A stretch of DNA of 64,000 nucleotides from Undaria pinnatifida (lineage: Eukaryota; Sar; Phaeophyceae; Laminariales; Alariaceae), in NCBI GenBank assembly GCA_012845835.1, contig JABAKD010000002.1, positions 12,007,120-12,071,119 of the forward strand, read 5' to 3'. The translations under genes and the position numbers were made by a program. Of the stretch, positions 25,301-31,672 are shown piece after piece; position 1 is the first letter of the stretch, and each line of letters starts with the position of its first letter. Under the pieces are notes generated by a model that was not told the origin of the DNA, made no database searches, and was given only the letters and a program-made list of their open reading frames with translations.

Positions 25301-28062
25301 TGTCTTATCGCCTTTTAGACCAACCTGATTCCAGGGTTTTTCTTTGCTTCCTAGTCGTGACAGTGTTGTACTAAAGGTAGGCTAAAATATGCGAGACGGT
25401 GGTTTGCCCGACCCGCACGCTAACCGGAACGTTATGGGGGGACCTGTGCTTAGATGCTGTGGCTTGTGAAGGCTCTACGTAGGTTCAGTCGGCGTGGATG
25501 CTGTGCTTTAGAAATACCCACCACCCAACGAACTTTCCTCGATCTTCCCTCGAAAAAATACTAATATATACTGTTTCGAAAGGTCTCGGCTGTTTCCGAT
25601 ATGCTCTTGGCTAAATCCAAAGGGCCTCAGACATCCAAAGGGTCTCGACTGATTCCCCGACGCTTGCGTTTTGTCTTTTTAACGTCTGAGCTGCAGCCCG
25701 AGGGTCCCAGCTGTTATTTTCCGAAGGCTCTCAGCGATTTATCAATGAGTCTCGGCTGTTGTATCCATTATCCAAAGGGTCTCGACTGTTTCCCACAACG
25801 AATTCGGCTGTTTGTCAAAGAGTCTCAGACCCTCGGCCATTCCCCAAAGGGTCCCAACTGTTGTTTCCCAGAGTGTCTCAGCTATTCATCAATGGATATC
25901 AGCTGTTGTACCAAAAGGGTCTGAAGTTGTTACTCGAAGGACCTCGGCTGTATCCCAAAGGCCATAGGGTCTTGAATATTATACCCGAAGGGTCTCGGCT
26001 GTTAACCAAAGGGTTTCGGGTGAATCTCGAAGAGTTTTAGCTTGTTGAATACTATGCCCAAAGGGTCTCGGCTGTTTGCGACTGGGTTTCGGCTGAATCC
26101 CAAAGAGTGAGCTGTTACGCAAAACGTATCACCTGTTACTTGTTCCCTAAGGGTCCCAGCTGTTATGATCTCGTGTTTTACTCAATAGACCTCAGCTGTT
26201 TCCCAACGGGTCTCAGTTTCGCCCAGGTCTCAGCCTTTGCAATATCTCAGCTGTTATCGAAAGGGTCCCAGCTGTTACCCAAAGGGTCTCAGCTGTTGCC
26301 CAGAGGGTATCAGTTCTGACCAAGGTATTCGATGTTTTCCAAGGTTCTGCCTGGTAGTTGTTTCCCAAAGGGCCCCAGCTGTTTCCCGAAGGGTCTCAGT
26401 GTACATTGAGAGGGTCTCAGCTGTATTTGTTAGAGTTTTTTCTCGCCGCCAAGGTCTCAGGTAGCTGTTAGGTGTCCGCTGTAAACCAAGGGTCTCAACT
26501 GTTACATCCGAAGGGTTCCCGCTTTTACCCAATGGATCTCAGTTTCTTTTCAAAGGGTCCTACGAGTATCTGTTGCCCCCCTTGTCCATTACCGCGTCGC
26601 ACAACACAATACTACTAACTCATTTCTACCCCCCTATTAAACTACCAGAAAACAAAGTAACTCATTGGTGCTGCCATCAATAAGCATGAAAGTAGGCACG
26701 AGTCGTTCTACGGAAGCCCCCCCCCAACCTTTCTGTAACGAAATCGCCGGTTCTGACATCAGCTCAAAATACGGTGCCCCTTGCCACCTCGACGTCAAGA
26801 AAATGTAGTAAGATATTTTTTTCACAGCATCCTCCCTCGTGCCGAGCAGCCATGAAACGTTCGTCAAAGAAAACCGCTGGTTTTTGGGGGGGGCTATCGT
26901 AGAATCAATCGCACAAGGTGCCGAAGTCTGTCTTAAGAGCGATTCTTGGAAGGATGCAGTTCACCCTTTATGCGACTCGCCGAACACCTCATGGCGTTTC
27001 GCGCTTGGTGCAAGCAATGTCTGCCTGGTTGGTGAAAGCCCGACGTGCTCCGTCCCGGCATAGTAGGGATGCGAGGGGCTACGGTCATACGACTACGGCC
27101 ATGAACAAGCTGAACACACACCCTATTAAAGTACGTGATAAACATTGCTATGCAGCAGTGGTCCCTCTATACTGCCGGTATGTGCACTATAGAGGGAAAT
27201 ACCGGCACTACAGCGGCAGCCGGCACTACTCCGCATACTGCCGCTGCTGGTTGCTCCCATCTGTTCCAAGCGGTTTCACAGGCACTATAGCCGGCAACCG
27301 GCACTAATTATCCCGCGCTGCTGAGGGAGCTCTACTGTACCAAATGCCCTTTGTGCGTGCTTTGCGTAGATCCGCGATCGCAAGAAGGAGATGGAGGACA
27401 AGTACCTCACGGTCGTTGAAGAGCACGTGGACAGGTTGGGGGAGATGGCCAAGAACATACAGGAGGTAAGTCAGTCAGTCGCTCAATCAATCATTCAGTC
27501 AGTCGGGTCGGCCAGTCAGTCGGTCAGTCAGTCAGCCGGTCAGTCAGTCAGCCGGTCAGTCAGTCAGCCGGTCAGTCAGTCAGTCAGTCAGTCAGTCTGT
27601 GACGCATGCTGCAAAGGGCTACATCACTTTGTTAGCCGGACGGTTTCTGACTAACAGTACTTCTCACCTGAGGAACTGCAATCCTGTAGTATTATTTTGT
27701 GCTTTACAATACAAATTATTCGTTACATGGGACTGTGGGAAAGATTGCCAAGAGCATACAGGAGGCAAGTCAGTCAGTCAGCCAATCGGTCAGTCAGTCA
27801 ATCATTCATTCAGTCAGTCAGGCAGCCAATCTGTCCATGAAGCATTTCAGTAAATCAGCCTGTCAATGAGTCACTCAGTCACGCGGTCAAATAGTAATCA
27901 AATTACAACCAATCAGCCGATCGGTTACTGAGCGAGTGTTTCGGTCAGTCAAGTCAGCCAGTAAGTCAGTGAGCCAGTCGGTCAATTAACCAGGCAATGA
28001 TTAAGTCAGGCAGTCCGTCAACCAGTCAATCCGTGAGTCACCCAGTCAATTGTTGTTGTTGC

Positions 28063-28123
<61 letters not shown>

Positions 28124-31093
28124 GCTAGTGTTGTTGTTGTTGTTGTCGTTGTTGTCGTTGTTGTTGTCGTTGTTTTTGTTGTTGTTTTGCTGTTGCTGTT
28201 GCTGTTGCTGCTGTTGTTGCTGCTGCTGCTGCTGTTGCTCTTGTTGTTATGATTATGTTATTGGCATCCAACAATGTGCAGCGTTAGTGTCAATATTCAA
28301 AATGATTATGAAATAACCGAAAATCCAGTCCACGAAAACTAGGAATACTAACAACTTATTAGTAGTGTCTATCCGTTGAACTACTGTACAACAGTAACTT
28401 AGTTAAGAGCAGACTTTTGTGTTTTTGTGCGTACGACCACGCTCGTGACATTTCGGAACAGATTTTTTTTGGCCAAAACATTATCTAGCAGGGGCCGCCA
28501 CGACAAGAAGAGAGAACGGCCGAGGCCGCCCCCGACAGAGTCGGGAAGGGCGAGCGTGGTGAGGCACGTCCAAGAAACTGCGCGCCGAGAGGTGGACCTC
28601 AGTTCAGTTCGAGTTATCTCGAAGACGGCTCAAAACCTGGTCTAAATCGGACCCTTCGGCTGCTCTCGTGCTACCTCCGGATAATCCTCCATGTATTTAA
28701 TTTATATCGATTGTGAAGTAGCGATATCGACTGTGAACTAAAAGGGTTGGCTGTGATCTGAATCTATCGACTGTGAACTAAATCTATCGACTGTGAACCA
28801 AAGAGAGCGAGATCTCAAGCGAGATACCTGGTTACGAGTATCGTCGCGTTTTTTACGGCATTGTTTTATGTTTTGTTTTTTGCGTTTTAATCGACAACAG
28901 GAGCTGCAGATTCAGGACCGGATGGTGGACGACCTTGGCAACCGTATCGACATGGCGCAGGACCACGTCGCCAACGTTAACACTCGGATGAAGGTCCGTT
29001 TCTTAAGCGAGTTTGTTTTTAATATTTTCTTTGCCGCCCAAAACATGGGGGCTCCTCCCACTCTCCACCCTCGCATGCCCGCATCTCCATATCCCGCCCG
29101 ACTCCCTGGGGTCTCCGAAAAAGAGGATTAATAAAAAACGAAGTTTGTGTCACTGCTGAGACAGCAGGACCAGAACAGCAGCACAGCCAGCGCAGCAGGT
29201 ATGCACCCGCAATATTTATTGGGTTCGGTTCGGTTGGTTTGGGTTGATTTGGGTTCGGTTGGGTTGGGTTGATGACAAGCACCAGTATCCACCAACACGC
29301 GAGTTCCGACAGTAGGCAAGCTAAAGTTTCTCATTGTGTACGTGGTACGGATTATAACTGCTGCGTATTAGTTTTTTCTTCTTCCTTGTACCCTGCCGTA
29401 TATTAAAATCAATGTTTGCTCATCATACCAGGTGTGCTTATCATACTAGATATGGTATCAGGAATGTAGTCTACAGGAAACGATCGTCGTGCCATGTGTG
29501 CACGGCCTTGTTGCCTAGTTTTATCCCTTTTTTGTTAGTTCACCCCCCACCCCCCCCCGTGTTTTCTGTTTCGTTTCCCACCTCTCCCCCCGTTTATTTT
29601 TCTCTTTTCCCAACGTTACCAGGAGGTGTCATTAACCCTCTTAGCACCGCACTCCTGATACGGGGACAAAAACACACATGGAATCAAAACAGGATAGTTT
29701 TAGGAGTTGGAAATCTCGCTATTTTCCCCCGTTTTTCTTGTTCATCGCCCCCCTCCCCTCCCGCGCTGGTTCGCTCTCTAGCGTTTCCCCTTCTTGTCTT
29801 CCCCTCCCCCTCCCCTTACATGTATTATAAAAAATGAAAATACACTCCAGCTGTGAGATCGAAGATTTTGTCGAAACTCATCTTTGCAAGCTGTGTGTGA
29901 TACTTCGATCGCGCGTGTTACGGGTTGTGTGTCCTCATTAAGGATATAGGTCGGCGACTCCCCTTACAACTACAGTGTAGCTATCAGGGTCAACAGGGTG
30001 ATGTTAGTCAGTCTGTGCGCGGAAACTATAAAACCCGTTTCTGAGGGGGACAAATTCTGACAGCTGTGGAGGGAAATGTATCCGTTTATCAAGTGAATCC
30101 TGTAAGTCAATTAACCGGTGAGGGGAGGGCGAAGTTTTGAAGGACGTGGGGGCCTGGTTTTGATCAAAAGCGAGCGGGGTTGGAGGGGGGGGCGGACGGG
30201 CGGCAATTTGTGCGTGGAAGCTATAAATCCTTTAAGGGGATCAATATGACGGTTTTTGGAAAAAAAATATATATATATATACTGGAGTATATATGTATAT
30301 GAAGTACCAGGTATATAATAGTTGGCGTCGGTTGGCCCCGACGCCGTAAAACATTATGTGTATTGGGGCTGGCGTTGGTTGGCAACGACGCTGTAAAACA
30401 TGCCAATCATTGCGTGAGCTAGACAACCAGGGTACCGTTTTTTTTGCTTTTTTTTGGGCGGTCGCCATGGTGATTGTATCGAGTTAGATCATACTGTGCG
30501 GGGTGGAGAACCCTAACTCCTCACAAGGGGAATGATCGATGGCATCACGTAGTGTGGATATGGCAAGGCACCCACGTGGCAGTTGCATAGCAATACCCAT
30601 TGCTGTCTCTGGAGTGGCCACACCAGAAAACAAAGTAACTCATTGACGCTGTCATCCATGAGCAAGAAAGTAGGCACAAGGTGCCGAAGTCCGTCTTACG
30701 AGCGGTTCTTGGAAGGATGCAGTTCACCCTTCATGCGACTCGCCGAACACCTGACGGTGCTTCGCGCTTGGTGCGAGCAATGTCTGCCTGGTCGGTGAAA
30801 GCTCCGTCTCGGCATAGTAGGGATGCGAGGGTCTATACCATATGGTCATACGACTACGGCCATGCATGAATATCGAGCCCCCGCCCCCCCCCCTCTGTTT
30901 TCACTGGTGTTTTCCTTTTTTTCTTATTCCATTCCTACCCGCACCCTCTTTTTTTTGTTTTGTATTGCCCAAACGTCACCAGGAGGTGCTTAAGAGCGTC
31001 CGGGCGGCGGACAAGTTCTGCATGGACATTATGTGCATCCTCCTGTTGCTGGGATTGATCGCTGTCTTGTACGGAGTGATCAAGAATACCTAA
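1106..31093 (+). CDS. SYP7-type Qc-SNARE, eight exons, 293 residues
   Basis: Exons: 1106-1165, 20389-20511, 20977-21117, 23018-23189, 24371-24456, 27370-27465, 28901-28993 and 30983-31093 (stop TAA). They total 882 nt, every intron is GT-AG, and all phases agree. Residues 1-165 form a charged helical N-terminal region. A SNARE heptad runs through about 205-259, with layer residues L207, V210, V214, L217, A221, I224, L228, Q231, V235, L238, I242, A245, V249, V252, M256 and V259. Q231 is the zero-layer glutamine. Residues about 271-290 are a C-terminal transmembrane anchor preceded by KFCMDI, with a short tail ending in KNT. The layout and the TREEL, FF and KFC-type landmarks match plant SYP7 proteins (about 265 residues) as I remember them. 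Such proteins contribute one helix to trans-SNARE bundles at the ER or plasma membrane. Exon 1 is the least certain part. Confidence 0.88.
1540..1590 (+). repeat. CTG trinucleotide run
   Basis: CTGCTG repeats running into CTCGTG/CTCGTA triplets. Confidence 0.8.
1864..2176 (+). mobile_element. tRNA-headed SINE (family 1)
   Basis: The 5' part has a pol III A-box-like TGGCGTATCAGG and a B-box-like GAGGTTGAATCC. It is followed by a body (GGGATTGCTGAACCCTATGC, CACGGCTTGTCC) shared with copies at 3128-3372, 9774-10092 and 22530-22645, and an A-rich tail. Confidence 0.8.
2865..2935 (+). repeat. Fragment of repeat family B
   Basis: CAGGCTCCAGTCACTCTGGA and neighbouring bases match the ends of the longer elements at 57735-58070 and 61655-61970. 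Confidence 0.75.
3128..3372 (-). mobile_element. tRNA-headed SINE (family 1), minus orientation
   Basis: Reverse copy of the 1864-2176 element. On the minus strand TGGCGTATCAGG (A box) and GAGTTCGAATCC (near-perfect B box) are spaced as in a tRNA. Confidence 0.85.
3535..3872 (+). mobile_element. MITE with 10-bp target duplication
   Basis: Inverted ends AGAGCTGTGAGTCGGC and GCCGACTCACAGCTCT, flanked on both sides by ATATATGTGT. Internal sequence is shared in reverse orientation with 5313-5623. The 9-11 bp duplication class suggests a Mutator-like source element; that is inference. Confidence 0.88.
3964..4232 (+). mobile_element. Related MITE
   Basis: Ends AGCGCTGTGAGT and ACTCACAGCCCT are inverted. 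Internal sequence is shared with 47960-48285 rather than with the 3535 element. The target duplication is not clear. Confidence 0.6.
4510..4600 (+). repeat. Repeat family G fragment
   Basis: Match to a dispersed family with words CCCTTTTAGMGC, ATCCAAGTGTTTTTGTCCCC and GGGGTTAAC. Other copies are at 29628, 35297, 36010, 37850, 47690 and 63415. Confidence 0.5.
4940..5979. mobile_element. Foldback element with arms of about 275 bp
   Basis: The arm 4940-5215 and the arm 5704-5979 are reverse complements with a few mismatches. Both end outward in GAGCTCGCCACGTTCAGAG. The loop of about 490 bp holds the younger MITE 5313-5623. No coding capacity was seen. Confidence 0.85.
5313..5623 (-). mobile_element. 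MITE with 10-bp target duplication, second copy
   Basis: Same inverted ends (AGAGCTGTGAGTCGGC, end GCCGACTCGCAGCTCT) and flanks ACCAGTACGA on both sides. It is inserted in the loop of the foldback element at 4940-5979. Confidence 0.88.
6000..8440. other. Intron stretch, no gene recognised
   Basis: The only structure I see is a tandem pair of about 42 bp (CGCTCTTTYTTGATCGTATC, 6545-6622). The open frames here show no family I recognise. Confidence 0.4.
8500..9740 (+). repeat. Tandem repeat, about four units of 270-300 bp
   Basis: Units share CAGAACAGCCGCAGCTCATG, ACGACCGC...CCGACCTAA, GGACCGGCG followed by T runs, AATCACGAC, CATCAGCACA and AATTTCC...CTAATTCCA. The clearest unit starts are near 8957, 9230 and 9530, with a divergent one at about 8540. 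Confidence 0.75.
9774..10092 (-). mobile_element. tRNA-headed SINE (family 1), minus orientation
   Basis: Third copy with the same A and B boxes and body. The T-rich block at 9774-9805 is its poly(A) tail seen in reverse. Confidence 0.85.
10395..10640 (+). repeat. CAA and CAACCA arrays around a SINE tail
   Basis: CAA run at 10400-10425, SINE-2 tail, A run, then CAA and ACCACAACA repeats to about 10640. Confidence 0.85.
10425..10515 (+). mobile_element. SINE-2 3' tail copy
   Basis: ATACGTGGAAGTGTGGTGAG, GCTTTATTTTTCCCCATCCG and CGGAGGAT followed by an A run. The same tail ends elements at 21591-21760, 36358-36460 and 60905-60990. Confidence 0.75.
10768..11214 (+). mobile_element. MITE family D, interrupted by a nested insertion
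   Basis: Left end GGTCCCTTTATTGTGCCGGT and right end CCGGCACTATAGAGGGAC are inverted. The inner sequence is split near 10890 and resumes near 11140 at TTTCACAGGCACTATAG. The insert carries the GTCAGCCGTGAGTTCGACGA motif found elsewhere. Confidence 0.75.
11255..11432 (+). mobile_element. MITE family H with 25-bp inverted ends
   Basis: Left AGTACAGGACACCCAATAAA, right end the reverse complement with one or two changes. Diverged relatives lie at 12240-12420, 21165-21310 and 63940-64000. Confidence 0.75.
11640..11935 (+). repeat. CTG/CAG-rich low complexity
   Basis: Repeated CTGCTGCTG blocks (11700-11740, 11870-11910) between unique bases. Confidence 0.7.
12240..12420 (+). repeat. Diverged MITE family H copy
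   Basis: Shares the order AAGAAA, GGGAGCTG, TAGTATT and AAATTCAG with the 11255 element; the ends are weak. Confidence 0.45.
12416..12470 (+). repeat. Short telomere-like TTAGGG stretch
   Basis: Several GGGTTA and GGGCTA units, imperfect. Similar short stretches lie at 42664-42696 and 42852-42880. Confidence 0.6.
12480..12870. repeat. Imperfect foldback
   Basis: GCCTGGTAGCCTGG and CATCGTTCATTG on one side pair with CAACGATGAATG and CTACCAGGCTGA on the other. AAACCCATCAGGCTGAGATA is repeated further on. Confidence 0.5.
13195..13342 (+). repeat. TAG trinucleotide array
   Basis: Nearly pure GTA/TAG repeat of about 148 bp. Confidence 0.95.
13898..13921 (+). repeat. Poly-C run
   Basis: 24 consecutive C. 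Confidence 0.95.
13945..14190 (-). mobile_element. MITE family F
   Basis: Reverse copy of 29838-30085; shared words include TTGCAAAGCTGAGTTTCGAC, GTAAGGGG, CCGACCTATAT and AACGGGTTTTATAG. The ends form weak inverted repeats (ATACACTYC...CTGTGG). Confidence 0.75.
14490..16596 (+). repeat. 200-bp satellite, block 1 (about ten units)
   Basis: Units of about 195-210 bp with shared order: CGACAACGGGGTTATTACGA, GGCGTTATTATGG, CATGTATCCCTGTGCACTCG, CCTCCGGCGTGTACGCTTGT, ATCGAGYCGCGGAGCCCGAT, TTCCTTACCCTTGCCGACAT, TCTCGGCGTAGGAGCTTTTT. Units are 70-90% alike by eye. Open frames within it are by-products of the period. Confidence 0.9.
16597..17569. mobile_element. 973-bp DNA transposon inserted in the satellite
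   Basis: Ends AAGGGCGCAAGGAAA and TTTTCGTGCGCCCTT are inverted. Flanks GACCTCGAC and GATCTCGGT are both derived from the same satellite position, so they look like a decayed 9-bp target duplication. No transposase was recognised; a minus-strand 82-residue frame (17257-17505) is the longest. Confidence 0.75.
17570..18720 (+). repeat. 200-bp satellite, block 2 (about six units)
   Basis: Continues the 14490-16596 array in phase after the transposon; the last units are more diverged. Confidence 0.88.
19014..19439 (+). repeat. Perfect 213-bp tandem duplication
   Basis: 19014-19226 and 19227-19439 appear identical base for base. The period is a multiple of three, so an unrelated open frame (18963-19475) runs through both. 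I recognise no protein in it. Confidence 0.95.
19450..20320 (+). other. Intron stretch, no gene recognised
   Basis: Contains short repeats of CTGACC(C/T)AACACTAA(C/T)TCCAAGT near 20150-20290, related to repeat family G. Confidence 0.4.
20389..20511 (+). CDS. Qc-SNARE exon 2 (residues 21-61)
   Basis: Acceptor GCGGCAG after a run of eight T, donor GAT followed by GTGAGT, phase 0 at both ends. It encodes a lysine/arginine-rich stretch followed by EEDRFNAVKSAIIKLLGDTC, the first N-terminal helix. Confidence 0.85.
20640..20845 (+). repeat. Two decayed copies of the exon 3 acceptor and 5' coding edge
   Basis: At 20696 and 20806, each directly after CAG, the sequence reads LLAKEPPTKDP and LLAKELATKDT (the second using an ATT codon), against LLAKEPTTKDP in the real exon at 20977. 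Upstream intron sequence (GATCTG...CCCGACGTGTGCA) is copied as well. The units are therefore tandem copies of about 110 and 171 bp spanning the 3' splice site. Neither copy continues as a full open exon. Confidence 0.85.
20977..21117 (+). CDS. Qc-SNARE exon 3 (residues 62-108)
   Basis: Acceptor TAACAG, donor AGG followed by GTGAGC, phase 0 at both ends. It encodes a helical region containing EKNQAVRSNLRSLEENWKEL. Two decayed copies of its 5' edge lie upstream (20640-20845). Confidence 0.92.
21165..21310 (+). repeat. Diverged MITE family H copy
   Basis: AGAAAGTCGGAAG, ATTTAGTGTTGAACGCACCC and CCAGCCTGAG match the 11255 element in order. Confidence 0.55.
21430..21485 (+). repeat. GGGTC/GGGTT pentamer run
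   Basis: GGGTCGGGTCGGGTC and variants. Confidence 0.85.
21591..21760 (-). mobile_element. tRNA-headed SINE (family 2)
   Basis: The minus strand has TGGACCAGTGGT (A box) and GAGTTCGAGCCCC (B box) at tRNA spacing, then a body ending in TTTATGCTCACACTTCCACG. It shares its 3' tail with 10425-10515, 36358-36460 and 60905-60990. Confidence 0.75.
21895..22115 (+). repeat. GTTGGTG-type low complexity
   Basis: Degenerate GTTGGTG/GGTGTTG repeats; the open frame in it is low-complexity. Confidence 0.6.
22530..22645 (+). mobile_element. 5'-truncated SINE (family 1)
   Basis: Only the body remains (GTGGGAATGCTGACCC..., CCACGGCTTGTCC). The tRNA-like head is missing, as expected for 5'-truncated retrotransposition. 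Confidence 0.75.
22706..22830 (+). repeat. Repeat family I
   Basis: GAGGTGTCTCTATTAGGAGT, AACGGTGCTCCG, GTCAAATGACTAAGGCAAGC. Also at 44773-45010 (two copies, minus) and 63030-63160. Confidence 0.8.
22800..23000 (+). other. C-rich polypyrimidine tract before exon 4
   Basis: About 200 nt dominated by C runs, including one of about 18 C, lie directly upstream of the exon 4 acceptor. Similar long C-rich tracts precede SNARE exon 8 and glycosyltransferase exons 6 and 8. Confidence 0.75.
22862..22890 (+). repeat. Short copy of the exon 4 acceptor
   Basis: CCAG followed by AGCAAAATCAC at 22877 repeats the first 11 nt of exon 4, 141 bp upstream of the true acceptor, inside a C-rich tract. The match is short and could be chance, but it fits the pattern at other exons. 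Confidence 0.5.
23018..23189 (+). CDS. Qc-SNARE exon 4 (residues 109-165 plus one base)
   Basis: Acceptor ACTGTAG, donor CAAG followed by GTTTGT, ending in phase 1. It encodes SKITREELEQQRQLLVDLRH, matching the conserved TTEEL helix of SYP7 proteins, then a glycine-rich linker and ASEFFKQ. Confidence 0.92.
23545..23580 (+). repeat. GGGA run
   Basis: GGGAGGAAGGGAGGGAGGGA-type repeat. Confidence 0.85.
23610..23865 (+). repeat. Minisatellite, about 30 bp
   Basis: Repeats of GTGATCATGGCATGCTGTTG-like words (ATG(C/T)TGTTGCGTG, GATCATGACAT). Confidence 0.7.
24160..24345 (+). repeat. Tandem pair of about 120 bp before SNARE exon 5
   Basis: GTTTGCCCAGCCCCATCTTT at about 24195 and GTTTGCCCAGTCCCGCCTTT at about 24303, each preceded by a GGTAACCAGTAACAG or GCCAGTAAGAGGTTACT relative. 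Confidence 0.65.
24371..24456 (+). CDS. Qc-SNARE exon 5 (residues 166-194)
   Basis: Acceptor TTCGCAG, donor CAG followed by GTACGA. It starts with two bases that complete the split codon and ends in phase 0. It encodes an alanine/glycine linker and LTSEQHVRIQQ, which leads into the SNARE helix. It is the only phase-compatible exon found between exons 4 and 6. Confidence 0.85.
24520..25310 (+). repeat. 21-bp minisatellite, block 1
   Basis: Dozens of degenerate units of CCAAAGGGTCTCAGCTGTTA, period about 20-24 bp, in SNARE intron 5. It keeps long open frames (repeating RVSAV and KGSQLLP) that I treat as repeat artefacts. Confidence 0.95.
25311..25569 (+). other. Unique spacer between minisatellite blocks
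   Basis: No repeat unit and no gene recognised. Confidence 0.4.
25570..26575 (+). repeat. 21-bp minisatellite, block 2
   Basis: Same unit as block 1, separated by about 260 bp of unique sequence. Units are more diverged in the middle. Confidence 0.93.
26640..27120 (+). mobile_element. Repeat family C, longest copy
   Basis: CCAGAAAACAAAGTAACTCA..., then CAAGGTGCCGAAGT, CTTGGAAGGATGCAGTTCAC, GCCTGGTTGGTGAAAGCC, CATAGTAGGGATGCGAGG. The middle (about 26695-26890) is extra relative to 30620-30870 and matches 35690-35880 in reverse, so it is a nested insertion. Confidence 0.75.
27160..27340 (+). mobile_element. MITE family D
   Basis: GGTCCCTCTATACTGCCGGT at the left end; GGCACTATAGCCGGCAACCG near the right end, with a decayed terminus. 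Confidence 0.75.
27370..27465 (+). CDS. Qc-SNARE exon 6 (first half of the SNARE motif, residues 195-226)
   Basis: Acceptor TTGCGTAG, donor GAG followed by GTAAGT, phase 0. It encodes the N-terminal half of the SNARE heptad (VVEEHVDRLGEMAKNIQE). The donor itself runs straight into a CAGT repeat array. Confidence 0.95.
27466..28050 (+). repeat. CAGT array starting at the exon 6 donor
   Basis: Degenerate CAGT/CAGC repeats in three stretches (27467-27600, 27765-27850, 27940-28050), interrupted by the copy of the exon 6 edge and short unique DNA. Confidence 0.9.
27728..27775 (+). repeat. Copy of the exon 6 3' edge with a GC donor
   Basis: GGGAAAGATTGCCAAGAGCA and CAGGAG followed by GCAAGTCAGTCAG repeat the last 40 or so nt of exon 6 and its donor 299 bp downstream. 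The donor GT is now GC, in the best context known for GC-AG introns (AG|GCAAGT). Confidence 0.85.
28050..28245 (+). repeat. TTG/CTG trinucleotide array
   Basis: Nearly pure TTG for about 90 bp, then TTGTCG, TTGCTG and CTG variants. Confidence 0.95.
28660..28800 (+). repeat. Short tandem repeat ATCGACTGTGAACTAA
   Basis: Four to five degenerate copies. Confidence 0.7.
28901..28993 (+). CDS. Qc-SNARE exon 7 (second half of the SNARE motif, residues 227-257)
   Basis: Acceptor CGACAACAG, donor AAG followed by GTCCGT, phase 0 at both ends. It starts ELQIQDRMVDDL; the second Q of QIQ is the zero-layer residue. It continues through NRIDMAQDHVANVNTRMK. Confidence 0.95.
29215..29275 (+). repeat. GGTTCGGTT/GGGTT repeat
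   Basis: Degenerate GGTT pentamers. Confidence 0.8.
29530..29632 (+). repeat. Copy of the exon 8 polypyrimidine tract and acceptor
   Basis: C-rich tract, then CCCAACGTTACCAG followed by GAGGTG at 29623. It mirrors the true CCCAAACGTCACCAG followed by GAGGTG at 30983. After six coding bases the copy is broken by a repeat of the TTTTAGCRCCGCACTCC family. Confidence 0.7.
29628..29730 (+). repeat. Repeat family G copy
   Basis: TTAACCCTCTTAGCACCGCA, GGGGACAAAAACAC, TAGTTTTAGGAGTTGGAAAT. Confidence 0.75.
29838..30085 (+). mobile_element. MITE family F
   Basis: CAGCTGTGAGATCGAAGATT at one end and ACAGCTGTGGAGGGAAATGT at the other form imperfect inverted ends. Copies are at 13945-14190, 47640-47955 and part of 62815-62985. 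Confidence 0.75.
30310..30405 (+). repeat. Tandem pair of about 60 bp
   Basis: GGCGTCGGTTGGCCCCGACG and GGCGTTGGTTGGCAACGACG, each followed by CCGTAAAACAT or CTGTAAAACAT. Confidence 0.75.
30620..30870 (+). mobile_element. Repeat family C
   Basis: Compact copy with CCAGAAAACAAAGTAACTCA at the start and GACTACGGCCATGCATGAA near the end. Confidence 0.75.
30983..31093 (+). CDS. Qc-SNARE exon 8 (transmembrane anchor, residues 258-293)
   Basis: Acceptor CACCAG after a C/T-rich tract (30885-30980). It encodes the end of the heptad, KFCMDIMC, a hydrophobic membrane segment of about 20 residues and the terminal tail ending KNT, then TAA. Confidence 0.95.
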   Translation, partial: EVLKSVRAADKFCMDIMCILLLLGLIAVLYGVIKNT

Positions 31094-31148
31094 ACCCTTG
31101 TCGTTGTTGACTCGCTCCATGGATCGATGTGTTTTTCTCTCCTCGCAA

Positions 31149-31154
31149 AATAAA
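31149..31154 (+). promoter_or_regulatory. Candidate polyadenylation signal
   Basis: AATAAA lies 56 nt after the SNARE stop codon. Short distances are common in compact 3' UTRs; cleavage is not proven. Confidence 0.45.
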
Positions 31155-31485
31155 AGATGGGCTCGAAAAAAACGAGAAGGCGGCTGGGGGGCGTTTTTTT
31201 GCCCGAAATTATACCAGAAAATTTTCGGGATTTTTATAATGATAAATGAGTAAGCCCCAATGTCAAACTCAACCATTGTCGCCTGGGCAGTTGGTTGGTT
31301 GATTCTGATTGGTGGGTTGTTCGTTTGACCGCATATTGATTTTTTAGTGTGGCGAACGACGACCAGGAAGGAAAAAACGAAAGAAGGAACGAGAGAGAAG
31401 CCTTTCGGTAAAACTTATCGATGAGTATCGCCGATGGGTACGGAGCGTTCGATACGATATATCGTAAGTTCGACGTGTCGATGAA

Positions 31486-31672
31486 GTAGGCATCCCTCTA
31501 TACTGCCGGTATGTGCACTACAGAGGGAATACCAGCACTACAGCGGCAACCGGCACTACTCCGCATACTGCCGTTTCTGGTTGTTTCCATCTGTGGCAAG
31601 CGATTTCACAGGCACTATAGAGCGCAGCCGGCACTACTCAACCGGCACTATAGAAGGACCACCACTCTAGAG
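31486..31672 (+). mobile_element. MITE family D
   Basis: ATCCCTCTATACTGCCGGTA and CCGGCACTATAGAAGGACCA are inverted ends. It lies 390 bp past the SNARE stop. Confidence 0.8.

Noticed and set aside
24520..26575. Long open frames through the 21-bp minisatellite
   Set aside because: They arise because the unit lacks stops in several frames; no start or splice context fits and the unit length varies freely.
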